In this document: positions 18,768-28,207 of the stretch, piece by piece
Numbering within the stretch: position 1 is the stretch's first letter
Layout of the letters: the number at the start of each line of letters is the position of its first letter
Assembly (NCBI RefSeq): GCF_000244895.1
Contig: NZ_CM001441.1
Coordinates: 3,368,226-3,432,225 of the forward strand
From: Desulfosporosinus youngiae DSM 17734
GTDB taxonomy: Bacteria > Bacillota > Desulfitobacteriia > Desulfitobacteriales > Desulfitobacteriaceae
Length of the DNA stretch: 64,000 nt
Direction of reading: 5' to 3'
Position numbers and translations under genes: made by a program
The notes under the pieces: model-generated
What the model was told of the DNA's origin: nothing
What the model saw: only the letters and a program-made list of their open reading frames with translations
Database searches by the model: none

Positions 18768-20236
18768 CAGGCTGCGTTTTTTAGATAGGTTCGCAAAGTA
18801 TCGCCAGTTAAGGTTTCTTCAGCCACAAGAATCTCAGTGATCCCTAATAAGGATTGTTGGTTGTTCTCAATAATCTTCATCGTCCGTTCTTCAAGTTCCG
18901 CCAGGATATCCTTGGTAACAGCCTGGCGTTTATCCGCATTTAAGAGGGAGACATCTGTAACTCCCAAAGAAGACATTCCTGCAAGAAGCATCTTCTCCAC
19001 AAGATTTAAGGCTTGTTCATAATCACCCGCTGCTCCGGTACTCCGTGTACCTAAAATCTGCTCTTCTGCCAATGCTCCCGCTAAAGCAACCATAATCTGT
19101 TCTTCCAGCATTACCTGTGTATAAAGATACAAATCATCCTTTGGATAATGCCGGACATAGCCTAAAGCGTTTCCCCTTGAGCGGATCGATATCTGCGAAA
19201 CGGAGTTTGGACGAACTGTTTCGGCAAGGATCGCATGCCCGCTCTCATGGATGGCAATACGGCGTAATTCTTCAGAGGTTGGTTTCCGGTCAAGTTTTTC
19301 TCCCAACATCACTTTTTCGACAGCTTCATGTAAGTGGCGCTTATTAATCTCCTCAGCCTCCTCACGCAAAGCGAGAATAGCTGCTTCATTGGTGACATTC
19401 TCTAAATGAGCACCTGAAAAACCGAATGTTTCGTGGGCAATTTCTTCCAAACTAACCTCTTCAGCTAAGGGCTTATTTTTGGTGTGAATTTGCAAGATAG
19501 CCAGACGTCCTTCTTTATCAGGAAGGTCTACTTTCACCTGCCGGTCAAACCGCCCCGGACGAAGCAATGCCGCATCTAAGGCCTCCGGGCGATTGGTTGC
19601 AGCCATGACAAGGACATGAGGACCTTGATCTACTTTCAAGCCATCCATTTCTATTAAAAGTTGATTAAGGGTCTGATCATATTCATGGTGGGAAACATTA
19701 CTTCCACGCTTGGCCCCTAAGATATCCATTTCATCGATAAAAATAATCGCGCTGGACTTCTTTTCCTTGCGTACCATTTCACGTGCTCTGCGAAACAAGC
19801 CCCGTACACGTTCCGCTCCCACACCGGCATACATTTCCACAAATTCACTCCCTGATACCGAAAGGAATGCTGAGTTTGTATATCTTGCCGCTGCTTTGGC
19901 TAATAAGGTTTTTCCGGTCCCCGTTGGACCGGATAATAATATTCCCTTTAAGGGACGAATTCCTAAGGCTTTCATGCGATCTGAGTATAATAGAAAGTCC
20001 AGAGCTTCCTGCAATTCCTTTTTAGCGACGCTTTGTCCTCCAATATCCTCGAAATCAACCCCCGAGGTGGCTATGGCTACTCCGTTGCCGTTTTTTACGA
20101 TTTGACGGGAAAGGACAAACTTCCAAACAACATAAGCAGTCACAAAAAGCAGACCTACCGGGAACACGTTATATCCCATAACCATCAAAAAGGCAAAAAC
20201 CCCTATAGCCAGACCTATTAAGACGTCTAATTTCAT
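18767..20236 (-). CDS. short FtsH-like AAA+ membrane metalloprotease
   Basis: 489 residues against about 610-650 for housekeeping FtsH. Two closely spaced N-terminal membrane helices (about 5-22 and 25-43) lack the usual extracytoplasmic domain. Then come the AAA+ module with GPTGTGKT, IIFIDEMDIL and RPGRFDRQV, and the zinc-protease domain with HESGH and a downstream GAAGDYEQA Asp region. All catalytic residues are present. It is likely a paralogue dedicated to a specific membrane or sporulation substrate. It is encoded 32 bases after a single-pass membrane protein that may be a partner. Confidence 0.88.
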   Translation of the reverse strand: MKLDVLIGLAIGVFAFLMVMGYNVFPVGLLFVTAYVVWKFVLSRQIVKNGNGVAIATSGVDFEDIGGQSVAKKELQEALDFLLYSDRMKALGIRPLKGILLSGPTGTGKTLLAKAAARYTNSAFLSVSGSEFVEMYAGVGAERVRGLFRRAREMVRKEKKSSAIIFIDEMDILGAKRGSNVSHHEYDQTLNQLLIEMDGLKVDQGPHVLVMAATNRPEALDAALLRPGRFDRQVKVDLPDKEGRLAILQIHTKNKPLAEEVSLEEIAHETFGFSGAHLENVTNEAAILALREEAEEINKRHLHEAVEKVMLGEKLDRKPTSEELRRIAIHESGHAILAETVRPNSVSQISIRSRGNALGYVRHYPKDDLYLYTQVMLEEQIMVALAGALAEEQILGTRSTGAAGDYEQALNLVEKMLLAGMSSLGVTDVSLLNADKRQAVTKDILAELEERTMKIIENNQQSLLGITEILVAEETLTGDTLRTYLKNAA

Positions 20237-20268
20237 ACGAACGTTCTCCCTCTCTTACGTAATATCTA

Positions 20269-20787
20269 TCATCCTTCTTCAGTCGGCAGAAACTTCTTTT
20301 GCCCATTCCGTTCAATCACCTCAATCAATTGAGCTTGCTCTTGATTAAGGATCACATAGATAGCATCACTATCCATTTCTAATTCTATTTGTACGCCTGC
20401 CTTTTCAGCTTGATTTCTAACACTTTGTTCCATTTCCGTAAAATTCCCACGTGCAATTCCCTCTTGTAGGGCAAACTGAATTTGCCCAAATAATTTCTCA
20501 AGAGAGCTATTTCTTCGATCGATGAATCGTATCGGGACATTATCCGCGACCTCTGCAAGTGTTTGACTGGCTTTACGAAGGCCGGTCAGCTGATCAGTCT
20601 CCACAACCATCTCTTTCAGACTATTCTTATTAACAACTTTAGCAGAAACCACACCGGGAATTTGCTGACTCTGATTTAAAATAGAAACATCGACCCACTT
20701 TTTCTGATATACAATTTTGCCCCCTAATAGCAGTCCAAATATTAGAAGTCCAACAAAGCTGATTAGCAGTATTCGGCGATTTGTCAT
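20269..20787 (-). CDS. hypothetical single-pass membrane protein
   Basis: 172 residues: an N-terminal membrane anchor (ILLISFVGLLIFGLLLGG, about 5-24) and an extracytoplasmic region of mixed beta/alpha character, no Cys lipobox. No family recognised. ATG at 20787 with GGAGGAAA upstream; an ATG five codons further up lies inside the ribosome site. It lies 32 bases upstream of the short FtsH-like protease and is probably co-transcribed with it. Because that FtsH lacks its own periplasmic domain, this protein could supply it or be a substrate; this is inference only. Confidence 0.7.
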   Translation of the reverse strand: MTNRRILLISFVGLLIFGLLLGGKIVYQKKWVDVSILNQSQQIPGVVSAKVVNKNSLKEMVVETDQLTGLRKASQTLAEVADNVPIRFIDRRNSSLEKLFGQIQFALQEGIARGNFTEMEQSVRNQAEKAGVQIELEMDSDAIYVILNQEQAQLIEVIERNGQKKFLPTEEG

Positions 20788-20903
20788 AACATTTTCCTCC
20801 ATTTGCTACACTTCATGCTATATCGACATTATAGCACGTTGTATATCACACAGAAAAACTATTCTATAACCAAATGAGGAATAATCAGGCAGATAGTATC
20901 AAA

Positions 20904-20931
20904 ATGGGCGCCAATCTTATGAATGGCACCC
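20904..20931 (-). terminator. weak hairpin downstream of pgsA
   Basis: GGGCGCC ... GGCACCC with one mismatch, 65 bases past the pgsA stop. The T-run is poor, so it is only a possible end of the rimO-pgsA transcript. Confidence 0.3.
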
Positions 20932-20995
20932 GTTTCTGTAAACACAGCAATAACGTAAATATGCACTTGATTCTCTCTAATTTGTATCCCCTAGT

Positions 20996-21553
20996 TCACT
21001 TGCGCAGCAATTTACGTGATTTAAGCAAATAATCAAACCCCGAAATAACTGTGAAAAACAGGGCTATGTACAACAGGGGCTGACCAATATGAATACCAAT
21101 GAGTGAAAGAGGCCAATCCTTCAGAAGGATTGCGGAAATCGCAATGACTTGAGTAATCGTTTTAATTTTACCAAGTTTACTGGCGCTAATTACAACCCTG
21201 TCCACCGCTGCAATAGCCCGCAATCCTGTCACCGCAAACTCTCTGGCTAAGATGATCCAGGCAATCCAGGCTGTCACCTCTCCAAGCTGAACTAAAGAAA
21301 TGAGTGCGGCGGAAACCAAGAGTTTATCAGCTAAGGGATCCATAAATTTGCCCAAGTTCGTAACCTGATTCCGCCTGCGAGCAATATAGCCATCCAAACC
21401 ATCTGTAGCAGCAGCCAGGATAAAAATCACAGCCGCCACTAGGTCTTGATGGGGAAACAGAGTATAACCTTTAGGGACCTTCAGCAGTAAAAAGCTCATA
21501 AACACCGGTATTAATATAATCCGGGCTAGAGTTAAGCGATTGGGTAAATTCAC
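20996..21553 (-). CDS. pgsA: CDP-diacylglycerol-glycerol-3-phosphate 3-phosphatidyltransferase
   Basis: Makes phosphatidylglycerol phosphate, the precursor of phosphatidylglycerol and cardiolipin, in the membrane. 185 residues, several membrane helices, and the CDP-alcohol phosphatidyltransferase signature DGLDGYIARR...GKFMDPLADK (D..DG..AR........G...D...D) complete. GTG start overlapping the rimO stop by four bases (GTGA), so the two are translationally coupled. In Bacillus pgsA follows ymfM; here ymfM is about 11 kb away. Confidence 0.96.
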   Translation of the reverse strand: MNLPNRLTLARIILIPVFMSFLLLKVPKGYTLFPHQDLVAAVIFILAAATDGLDGYIARRRNQVTNLGKFMDPLADKLLVSAALISLVQLGEVTAWIAWIILAREFAVTGLRAIAAVDRVVISASKLGKIKTITQVIAISAILLKDWPLSLIGIHIGQPLLYIALFFTVISGFDYLLKSRKLLRK

Positions 21554-22881
21554 GAGACAACCACTCCCATTAAATCGTAGTTATCCGCCTCAATAATGCG
21601 AACTTTGATCATATCTCCCACATTTAGTGAGGTCTGAGTATCAGGGATATAGACCTGCCCGTCAATTTCAGGAGCGTCCCCTTCTGTTCGCCCCATCCAC
21701 CGTCCATCCGGTAGTTTCATTTCCAGCAGCACGGTTACAACCCGGCCAAGCCATCGCCGCAGCCGCTGCCGGGATATGGATTGTTGTATTTGCATTATAT
21801 GATCTCTGCGCTGTTCGCGAACCTCTGGTGGAATCTGATCCTCTCTTTGACCCGCCGGCGTATTTTCTTCCTGAGAATAGGAAAACACTCCAAGCCGGTC
21901 AAATTGAACCCGTTGAATAAAATCAACCATCGTTTGAAATTCTTGCTCAGTTTCACCCGGGAAACCAGTGATCATGGTCGTTCGAATGGTTATTTCCGGC
22001 ATAGCCGTCCGTAATTTTTCGATCAACGTTTCGGCTTGCTCTATGGTACCGCGCCGATTCATATCTTTCAGGATCTTATTGTCCGCATGTTGTAAGGGCA
22101 AATCAATATATTTGCAGACTTTTGGTTCCTGCCGCATAGTTTCGATCAATTCATCGGTAAAACGCTCCGGATAGCAATACATCAAGCGAATCCATTCGAT
22201 TCCCTCAATGCCTGCCAGCTTGCGAATGAGTTGAGGAAGACGGAGTTCCTTATAGAGATCCTGCCCATAGCGCGTGGTATCTTGCCCCATAACAAGGATT
22301 TCCTTAACTCCCTGAGCAGCCATCTCCTGTACTTCGAGTATCACCGATTCCTCCGTGCGACTGCGAAAATGTCCGCGGACATAAGGAATGACACAATAGG
22401 TGCAGTAATTATCACAGCCCTCTGCAACCTTGACATAAGCTAAATAATCCGGCGTAGATCGAATTCTCGCCATCTGCTCAGTGTGGAGAAAATCCGGCGC
22501 GCCTTCTTTGATCAAAGAGGTTCGTGATCCTTCGGCAGTCTCAACTAGTTTGGTAATTTCATCAATATTTCCTGTTCCAAGCACACCATCTAATTCCGGG
22601 ATATCCTGCATTAATTCGGAACCATAGCGCTGAGCCAGACAACCCGTCGCAATCAGGGTTCGGCAAGCACCGGTTTTCTTAAGACTCGCCATTTCAAAAA
22701 TCGCTTCAATGGATTCTTCCTTGGCAGATTGAATAAAAGTACAAGTATTTACAATAATAACATCCGCTTCTTCAGGGTTTTCGATAAATATGTGATTTTG
22801 GGCCAGTAATCCTGACATTACTTCGCTGTCCACCTGATTTTTCGGACATCCCAAAGTGACAACTGCAACTTTCTTAGTCAA
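21550..22881 (-). CDS. rimO: ribosomal protein S12 methylthiotransferase
   Basis: Radical-SAM enzyme adding a methylthio group to an Asp of ribosomal protein S12. 443 residues: an N-terminal UPF0004 domain with three cluster cysteines (LGCPKNQVDSE, NTCTF, TGCLAQRYG), a radical-SAM core with CDNYCTYC, and a C-terminal TRAM domain. The opening VTLGCPKNQVDSE is characteristic of RimO rather than MiaB. TTG start with GAGGTG upstream. It is coupled to pgsA by a four-base overlap. Confidence 0.95.
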   Translation of the reverse strand: MTKKVAVVTLGCPKNQVDSEVMSGLLAQNHIFIENPEEADVIIVNTCTFIQSAKEESIEAIFEMASLKKTGACRTLIATGCLAQRYGSELMQDIPELDGVLGTGNIDEITKLVETAEGSRTSLIKEGAPDFLHTEQMARIRSTPDYLAYVKVAEGCDNYCTYCVIPYVRGHFRSRTEESVILEVQEMAAQGVKEILVMGQDTTRYGQDLYKELRLPQLIRKLAGIEGIEWIRLMYCYPERFTDELIETMRQEPKVCKYIDLPLQHADNKILKDMNRRGTIEQAETLIEKLRTAMPEITIRTTMITGFPGETEQEFQTMVDFIQRVQFDRLGVFSYSQEENTPAGQREDQIPPEVREQRRDHIMQIQQSISRQRLRRWLGRVVTVLLEMKLPDGRWMGRTEGDAPEIDGQVYIPDTQTSLNVGDMIKVRIIEADNYDLMGVVVS

Positions 22882-22988
22882 CGTTACACCTCATATCATT
22901 GGTCTGCTTTTATTAGTATAAACCAACACCTCAACAAGGTCAAAAAATATTGTAGTTAAACTATCTGCCGCGCCGCCTCAAGGCCGAA

Positions 22989-23639
22989 TTATTTATTTAA
23001 GTCCTGTCTCCCTGCCGTAGCAATATAGATGACATTTTCTCCGATATTGGTGGCATGATCAGCGAACCGTTCAAGATATCTGCCTACAAACGCTAAGTAC
23101 ATGCCTTGATCCAAGACGTCCGGATTTTCTGTCATGATAATTAACAAATCCCGCAAAACTTTATTATAAAGTTTGTCCACTTGGTCGTCTTGAACGGCCA
23201 AATCATGGGCAAGTTCCATATCCTCCCCAGCGTAGGCTTCCAGGCCTTGTTTCATCATTGCCAGAGCCTTTTCGGCCATATGGGGAATATCAACCAGCTC
23301 TTTTAATAAGGGCCCTTCTATTCTACGTACAATCTTAGCAATATCAATGGCCAGATCCCCCATCCGTTCCAGATCCGTCGATATTTTCATAGCTGAAATA
23401 ATCTTCCGCAAGTCCTTGGCTACCGGCTGCTGGGTAGCGATTAAACGTACACATTCATCATCGACCTGACGTTCATAATCATTGATTTTCTGATCCTCTG
23501 TTATCCAAAATTCTGCCTGTCCCCGGTCTAGGGTTATCAAGGTTTGCATACACCCCTGAAGAATGCGCTCAACTTCCCCTCCCATATCTTTAAGCCGTTG
23601 TATTAAAACAAGCTGTCCTTCATTTAGCGACTGACGCAT
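22989..23639 (-). CDS. phoU: phosphate-transport regulator PhoU
   Basis: 216 residues of two three-helix PhoU repeats, each with the metal-binding E/DxxxD pattern (for example DLERMGDLAIDIA and YLERFADHATNIGE). It links Pst transport to the PhoR-PhoB/PhoP signalling state. The ATG at 23639 is preferred, with AAGGAGGG upstream, over an 8-codon extension that would overlap pstB. It is the last gene of the pst operon; no clear terminator follows before rimO, so some readthrough is possible. Confidence 0.95.
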   Translation of the reverse strand: MRQSLNEGQLVLIQRLKDMGGEVERILQGCMQTLITLDRGQAEFWITEDQKINDYERQVDDECVRLIATQQPVAKDLRKIISAMKISTDLERMGDLAIDIAKIVRRIEGPLLKELVDIPHMAEKALAMMKQGLEAYAGEDMELAHDLAVQDDQVDKLYNKVLRDLLIIMTENPDVLDQGMYLAFVGRYLERFADHATNIGENVIYIATAGRQDLNK

Positions 23640-23655
23640 TTTTTTCCCTCCTTCA

Positions 23656-24408
23656 TCATCCAAAACGACCCGTTATGTAATCCTCTGTCCGCTTATCCTT
23701 CGGATTGGTAAAAATACCCGAAGTCGGTCCATGTTCTATCAGTTCCCCACTAAGGAAAAATGCGGTGGAATCTGCTATTCGCGCTGCCTGCTGCATATTG
23801 TGGGTTACAATGAGGATGGTGTAATCTTCTTTCAGCTGCCTGATTAATTCCTCGATGTGCAAGGTCGCAATGGGATCTAAGGCCGAGGCCGGCTCATCCA
23901 TGAGCAAAACAGACGGTTCTACTGCTAAAGCTCTGGCAATACAAAGGCGCTGCTGTTGTCCGCCTGACAAGCTCATGCCTGAATAATTTAAACGGTCTTT
24001 TACTTCATCCCACAAAGCTGCCATACGCAAACTTTTCTCCGCGATGCCTTGTAAGGTTTGCTTGTCCCGCATCCCATTAAGCCGGACTCCGGCAACGACA
24101 TTCTCATAGATGCTCATGGAAGGAAAGGGATTAGGCTTTTGAAATACCATCCCTACCATTTTCCGCAACACTACAGGGTCTTGCTCATAAATGCTTTTAC
24201 CGTCTAAAATAATTTCCCCTTTAACCTTCGCACCTGACAGTGTCTCGTGCATACGATTAATACAGCGGACAAAGGTTGATTTCCCGCACCCCGACGGACC
24301 AATAATCGCTGTCACATGATTCGATATAATTTCCATATTTATGCCTTTCAGGGTCTGATTAGACCCATACCAGGCTTCCAGCTGACGAACACTTAAGCTA
24401 TGACTCAT
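23656..24408 (-). CDS. pstB: phosphate ABC transporter ATP-binding protein
   Basis: 250 residues. Walker [14 protein letters not shown]-loop near [12 protein letters not shown]-type segment, ABC signature LSGGQQQRL, Walker [14 protein letters not shown] and the switch His in VTHNMQQ. The FQKPNPFP and [14 protein letters not shown] contexts are PstB-specific. Cytoplasmic ATPase of the high-affinity phosphate importer, between pstA (15 bases upstream) and phoU. Confidence 0.97.
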   Translation of the reverse strand: MSHSLSVRQLEAWYGSNQTLKGINMEIISNHVTAIIGPSGCGKSTFVRCINRMHETLSGAKVKGEIILDGKSIYEQDPVVLRKMVGMVFQKPNPFPSMSIYENVVAGVRLNGMRDKQTLQGIAEKSLRMAALWDEVKDRLNYSGMSLSGGQQQRLCIARALAVEPSVLLMDEPASALDPIATLHIEELIRQLKEDYTILIVTHNMQQAARIADSTAFFLSGELIEHGPTSGIFTNPKDKRTEDYITGRFG

Positions 24409-24423
24409 CCGTACTCCCCCCTC

Positions 24424-25260
24424 CTAGCTGCTTCGAGACCGAAATGCAAACCGTGCCGCTAAATTCAAAATGATCACCATTAGTATCAATACTAAAGATC
24501 CTGCCCAAGCCAGTTGGTGCCACTCTTTATAGGGAGAAGTAGCATACTGAAAGATTTGAACCGGCAAAGAAGCTGTCGGTTCATTCAGAGAGCGTGCCCA
24601 ATATTGGTTGCCTAAGGCGGTGAATAACAAAGGAGCTGTTTCTCCGGCCACACGTGCTACTGCCAGCATCGCCCCAGTGATAATTCCTTTGGCAGCGGTA
24701 GGCAATACAATTCGCAAAATAGTTTTCCCTTTAGAAATTCCCAAAGCATAACCTGCTTCCCTGATTGAATGAGAAACAAGCTTTAACATTTCCTCCGTCG
24801 ATCGAATGATTAAGGGGATCATAATAATTGCCAGAGCAAGCCCTCCGGCCAGAGCCGAAAAATTCCCCATTTTCAAAACCACTGCCGTATATATAACAAT
24901 TCCGACAATAATTGAGGGGATTCCCGTTAGAACATCGGTTGCAAAACGAACAGCTGTACTCAGCCAACTGTGGCGATCATATTCTGTCAAATAAATTGCC
25001 GCAAGGATACCCATTGGAATACCAATCAGGCTGGCAAGCAAAACCATGATCAAGGTACCTACAATGGCATTGGCCATGCCTCCTCCCGGCAAACCCATTG
25101 CTTTAGGTAAACTGACAAAAAACTGCATATTCAAGGCACTCAACCCATTTTTCAAAACATAACCAAGGACTCCGAACAGTGGAATCAAGGCAATAATGGT
25201 CGCTGCAATAAAGACACCCAGCATCAGATAATTCCGATATTTACGGAAAACATCATTCAT
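24424..25260 (-). CDS. pstA: phosphate ABC transporter permease PstA
   Basis: 278 residues with about six membrane helices. The cytoplasmic EAA-type loop is visible in IREAGYALGISKGKTILRIVLPTA. The ATG at 25260 is chosen with GGGAGG 9 bases upstream; it overlaps the pstC stop by four bases, so translation is coupled. Forms the membrane channel of the Pst system with PstC. Confidence 0.95.
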   Translation of the reverse strand: MNDVFRKYRNYLMLGVFIAATIIALIPLFGVLGYVLKNGLSALNMQFFVSLPKAMGLPGGGMANAIVGTLIMVLLASLIGIPMGILAAIYLTEYDRHSWLSTAVRFATDVLTGIPSIIVGIVIYTAVVLKMGNFSALAGGLALAIIMIPLIIRSTEEMLKLVSHSIREAGYALGISKGKTILRIVLPTAAKGIITGAMLAVARVAGETAPLLFTALGNQYWARSLNEPTASLPVQIFQYATSPYKEWHQLAWAGSLVLILMVIILNLAARFAFRSRSS

Positions 25261-26201
25261 ACAAGGCTGCCTCCCTTCGGACCACGCGCTACGGACCAAA
25301 CAAGAAGTCGGGCAAAAAAATTAAGAACGAGAGTGATTCCAAATAATATCAGCCCTATTTCAACGAGTGCACTTAAATAAAGGTCATATGTAGCTTCCGT
25401 AAACTCGTTGGCAATTACCGCTGCCATAGAATAAGCAGGCGCAAATAAGGAGGGAAGGATATCAGGGCGATTACCGATGACCATTGTTACAGCCATCGTC
25501 TCACCTAGTGCCCGGCCTAAACCAAGCATAATTCCCCCCATAATGCCTGATTTGGCATAGGGCAGCACGGCTACCCGAATCATCTCCCACTTTGTTGCTC
25601 CTAAAGCCAGAGCAGCTTCCCGCTGCATATCAGGCACAGCGGCCATCACCTCTCTGGAGATGGCCGCAATCGTAGGCAAAATCATCACTGCCAGAATCAA
25701 TCCTCCGGCTAACATACCAAAGCCGACAGGAGTACCCTGAAAGAGTGGGATAAACCCTAACCACTTAGCCAGCCCAGGTTCAACCGTTTCCTTAAGCCAG
25801 GGGGCCAGGACAAAAATCCCCCATAATCCGTAGACAACACTGGGAATCGCAGCCAGCATCTCTACTAAAAAACCAACCACAGCACGAAACCTCGACTCAG
25901 CCATTTCATTCAAGAAAATTGCTACTCCCAGACCAATTGGGGCCGCCAGGAGCAAGGCCAGCAGAGAAGTGACTAATGTTCCATATATAAAGGGAAGCGC
26001 TCCAAATTGTTCCTTTACCGGGTCCCAAACACGGCTGGTAAGGAAGCCAAGTCCAAATGTTTGAATGCTTGGGCGTGCCCCATCGTACGTCTGCCAGCCC
26101 ATCCAAACCATGAGTACCAAGACACCCATAGCCATTAAGAGTGTCAGGAATCTCAAAATTTGATCCCCTATCGAAGCTGTAAGTTTATGTGTCTTACTCA
26201 T
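25257..26201 (-). CDS. pstC: phosphate ABC transporter permease PstC
   Basis: 314 residues, about six membrane helices. EAA-type loop MQREAALALGATKWEMIRVAVLP followed by the conserved LGRALGETMAV region typical of PstC. ATG at 26201 with AAAGGATC upstream; a longer in-frame extension is rejected. It starts 34 bases after pstS and its stop overlaps pstA. Confidence 0.95.
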   Translation of the reverse strand: MSKTHKLTASIGDQILRFLTLLMAMGVLVLMVWMGWQTYDGARPSIQTFGLGFLTSRVWDPVKEQFGALPFIYGTLVTSLLALLLAAPIGLGVAIFLNEMAESRFRAVVGFLVEMLAAIPSVVYGLWGIFVLAPWLKETVEPGLAKWLGFIPLFQGTPVGFGMLAGGLILAVMILPTIAAISREVMAAVPDMQREAALALGATKWEMIRVAVLPYAKSGIMGGIMLGLGRALGETMAVTMVIGNRPDILPSLFAPAYSMAAVIANEFTEATYDLYLSALVEIGLILFGITLVLNFFARLLVWSVARGPKGGSLV

Positions 26202-26235
26202 ATTCTCTGATCCTTTCGCCGTCCTCATTCAGCCT

Positions 26236-27324
26236 TTACTTCAATAAAGGCTGCCCCTGAAACGTGATCGATTTAAGCATCCCTTCTTCACGACCAACTA
26301 AATCCCCGGGCAGTTTTGCATAGTGCAGCCCTTCAGCAAGAGCCTGCCCATCATGAATAGCCCAATTTATGAAATTAACTAATGCTGCACCTTTGGCTTT
26401 ATCCGTTTGATCCTGATATAGTAATGCCCAGGCAAAGCCGGCAATGGGATAAGCATCAGGTCCCGGAGCATTGACGATTGATACTCTCATATCATCTGGA
26501 ATGGTTGCTCCGGCTGCGGCCGCAGATGTTGATTGAAGATTAGGAGCTATCCATTTTCCTTCTTTGTTTTTCAGCATGGCATAGGGCAAGTTATTTTGTA
26601 CAGCATAGGCTAGCTCCAGATATCCGATTGCTCCGGAGGTTTGCTGAATAACACCGGCAACACCGGAATTCCCTTTGCCGCCAAGCCCCGCCGGCCAATT
26701 TAATGAAGTCCCTTTGCCTACCTTGCTTGACCATTCCGGACTGATGCTGTTAAGATAATCTGAAAATATATAGGTTGTGCCGCTCCCATCAGAACGATGT
26801 GCCACTGTAATTTTTGCATCCGGCAAAGATACACCCGGATTATCCGCTGCAATGGTTTGATCGTTCCAATTTGTAATTTTCCCCAGAAAAATGTCCGCCA
26901 GCACCGCAGGACTAATTTTTAAATCCTTTGGTACATCGGGAAGATTATAGGTGACGGCTACAGCCCCCAATGTCAAGGGAATGTGTAATAATTTACCGCC
27001 TTTTGCTGCCTTAAGCTGGTCATCTGTCATTAATCCATCGGTTGCTCCAAAATCGATGGTTTGCTCTGAAACTTGCTTAATCCCTGCGCCGCTGCCCGTA
27101 CTCTGATAGTTAATCGTAATGTTTGGATTTTGCTTGCGGTACTCTTCTATTTGTTGATTTAAGAGAGGATAGACAAACGAACTGCCCGACCCCGTCAGAC
27201 TTGCTTTCCCGGTGTTTTCTTGTCCTGCCGGCGTACCCGGAGTCTTGTCTCCGCACCCGGCAAGGGCAAGAACTAATACCATCCATAGTAAGCAGGTTAA
27301 AAACTTTTCTTTTTTTCTAAACAT
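26236..27324 (-). CDS. pstS: phosphate-binding lipoprotein PstS
   Basis: 362-residue substrate-binding protein of the Pst importer. Signal peptide with lipobox LAGC (Cys near residue 23), then the phosphate-binding motifs SLTGSGSSFVYPLL, STGSGAGIKQ, FGATD and HRSDGSGTTYIFSDYL. First gene of pstSCAB-phoU; a candidate Pho box lies about 65-85 bases upstream of the ATG. Confidence 0.97.
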   Translation of the reverse strand: MFRKKEKFLTCLLWMVLVLALAGCGDKTPGTPAGQENTGKASLTGSGSSFVYPLLNQQIEEYRKQNPNITINYQSTGSGAGIKQVSEQTIDFGATDGLMTDDQLKAAKGGKLLHIPLTLGAVAVTYNLPDVPKDLKISPAVLADIFLGKITNWNDQTIAADNPGVSLPDAKITVAHRSDGSGTTYIFSDYLNSISPEWSSKVGKGTSLNWPAGLGGKGNSGVAGVIQQTSGAIGYLELAYAVQNNLPYAMLKNKEGKWIAPNLQSTSAAAAGATIPDDMRVSIVNAPGPDAYPIAGFAWALLYQDQTDKAKGAALVNFINWAIHDGQALAEGLHYAKLPGDLVGREEGMLKSITFQGQPLLK

Positions 27325-27359
27325 AACATTCCCCTTATTTCATTAATAGTCTTGGTTAG

Positions 27360-27406
27360 ATTATCGAAACGTCTTAAAATTGGCTCTGTGTAAAGTTTGC
27401 GTTAAA
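27360..27406 (-). promoter_or_regulatory. putative Pho-box and -10 of the pst operon
   Basis: On the minus strand TTTAAC and TTTACA occur as an approximately 11-12-base-spaced direct repeat (27388-27406), resembling the PhoP TTAACA repeat. A GATAAT -10 lies at 27360-27365, so the repeat would overlap the -35 position, as in phosphate-starvation promoters. Only two repeats are visible. Confidence 0.4.
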
Positions 27407-27492
27407 TGGCTACATTTAATGTATAAGGGTTTAAAGGAACTGTCATTAATATTGGCGAATTAAGTTCCATCAAGCTTTGTGAGGTGTCAGGT

Positions 27493-28134
27493 GTGTTTGA
27501 CGAAAATGAAACCATAGAACCTATGGACACATGCGGTTGTGGGGATATAGGATATTTAACCGCTCGAACGGTTCCCATCGACCTAGCCCACGGCGTAGGG
27601 CGCATAGATAAGGTTCCCGTCTACCATTGCAGATCCGCTTACTGTCAGGAATTTTCTCTTCCTCCAGTTGTTTCCCGCCGTCTGGAAACCATTGCGGAAC
27701 AGATGGAAGAGACACAAGCAACGGAAACGACTTATACCTGGCAGGACAAAGAAATACCCGTTCAGGATTCAGGCACCCAGCCAGACCAGACCGCCCTGGA
27801 TCAGACGACGGACGAACTTGCTTTACAAGCCTTTACTCTTCAGTTTGTCAACCGGCAGTACGAAGATGCTCGGGTCGTACAGATCGTACCCGGCCAGGCT
27901 ATCCTTTTCCGCAGCAAACTTGAGGATTCCGAATACTACCTGCTTCGTTATGAGGAAGATAGCCGCACGGAAGGGATTTGGTTTTCCTTTCTGAAATTCT
28001 ATTATGATGAACCAAACTTAACCTACGAAGATTTTCTGGAATGGTCCGAAGATGGACACCTTAAAGAATTAGGGAGAATTATTCTGGATGAGGTTGAAGA
28101 TACACTCATCGATGAGTTCGGTGAGTGGACATAA
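27493..28134 (+). CDS. hypothetical protein with N-terminal Cys motifs
   Basis: About 213 residues, divergent from pstS. The N-terminal region MDTCGCGDIG...VYHCRSAYCQEF has two Cys pairs, in an arrangement like a small zinc ribbon (YgiT/MqsA-type arrangement). The middle is Gln/Thr-rich and the C-terminal half strongly acidic (EVEDTLIDEFGEW). No enzymatic motif. The GTG at 27493 is preferred because GAGG lies 8 bases upstream; a GTG three codons earlier overlaps that site. Function unknown. Confidence 0.7.
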   Translation: MFDENETIEPMDTCGCGDIGYLTARTVPIDLAHGVGRIDKVPVYHCRSAYCQEFSLPPVVSRRLETIAEQMEETQATETTYTWQDKEIPVQDSGTQPDQTALDQTTDELALQAFTLQFVNRQYEDARVVQIVPGQAILFRSKLEDSEYYLLRYEEDSRTEGIWFSFLKFYYDEPNLTYEDFLEWSEDGHLKELGRIILDEVEDTLIDEFGEWT

Positions 28135-28137
28135 TAC

Positions 28138-28199
28138 AAAACGCGGGGACAGGGTACTGTTTTGCCTTTCGGCGAAACAGTGCACCTGTCCCCGCGTTT
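28138..28199. repeat. long imperfect palindrome (REP-like) between convergent genes
   Basis: AAACGCGGGGACAGG pairs with CCTGTCCCCGCGTTT, and inside it ACTGTTTTGCC pairs with GGCGAAACAGT (one G-U) around a TTTC loop. The whole is a roughly 62-base hairpin. GGGGACAGG...CTGTCCCC palindromes of this kind recur in many genomes as REP/RAYT-type repeats. It could also stop transcription from both convergent genes. Confidence 0.7.
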
Positions 28200-28207
28200 C
28201 GTCTTGG

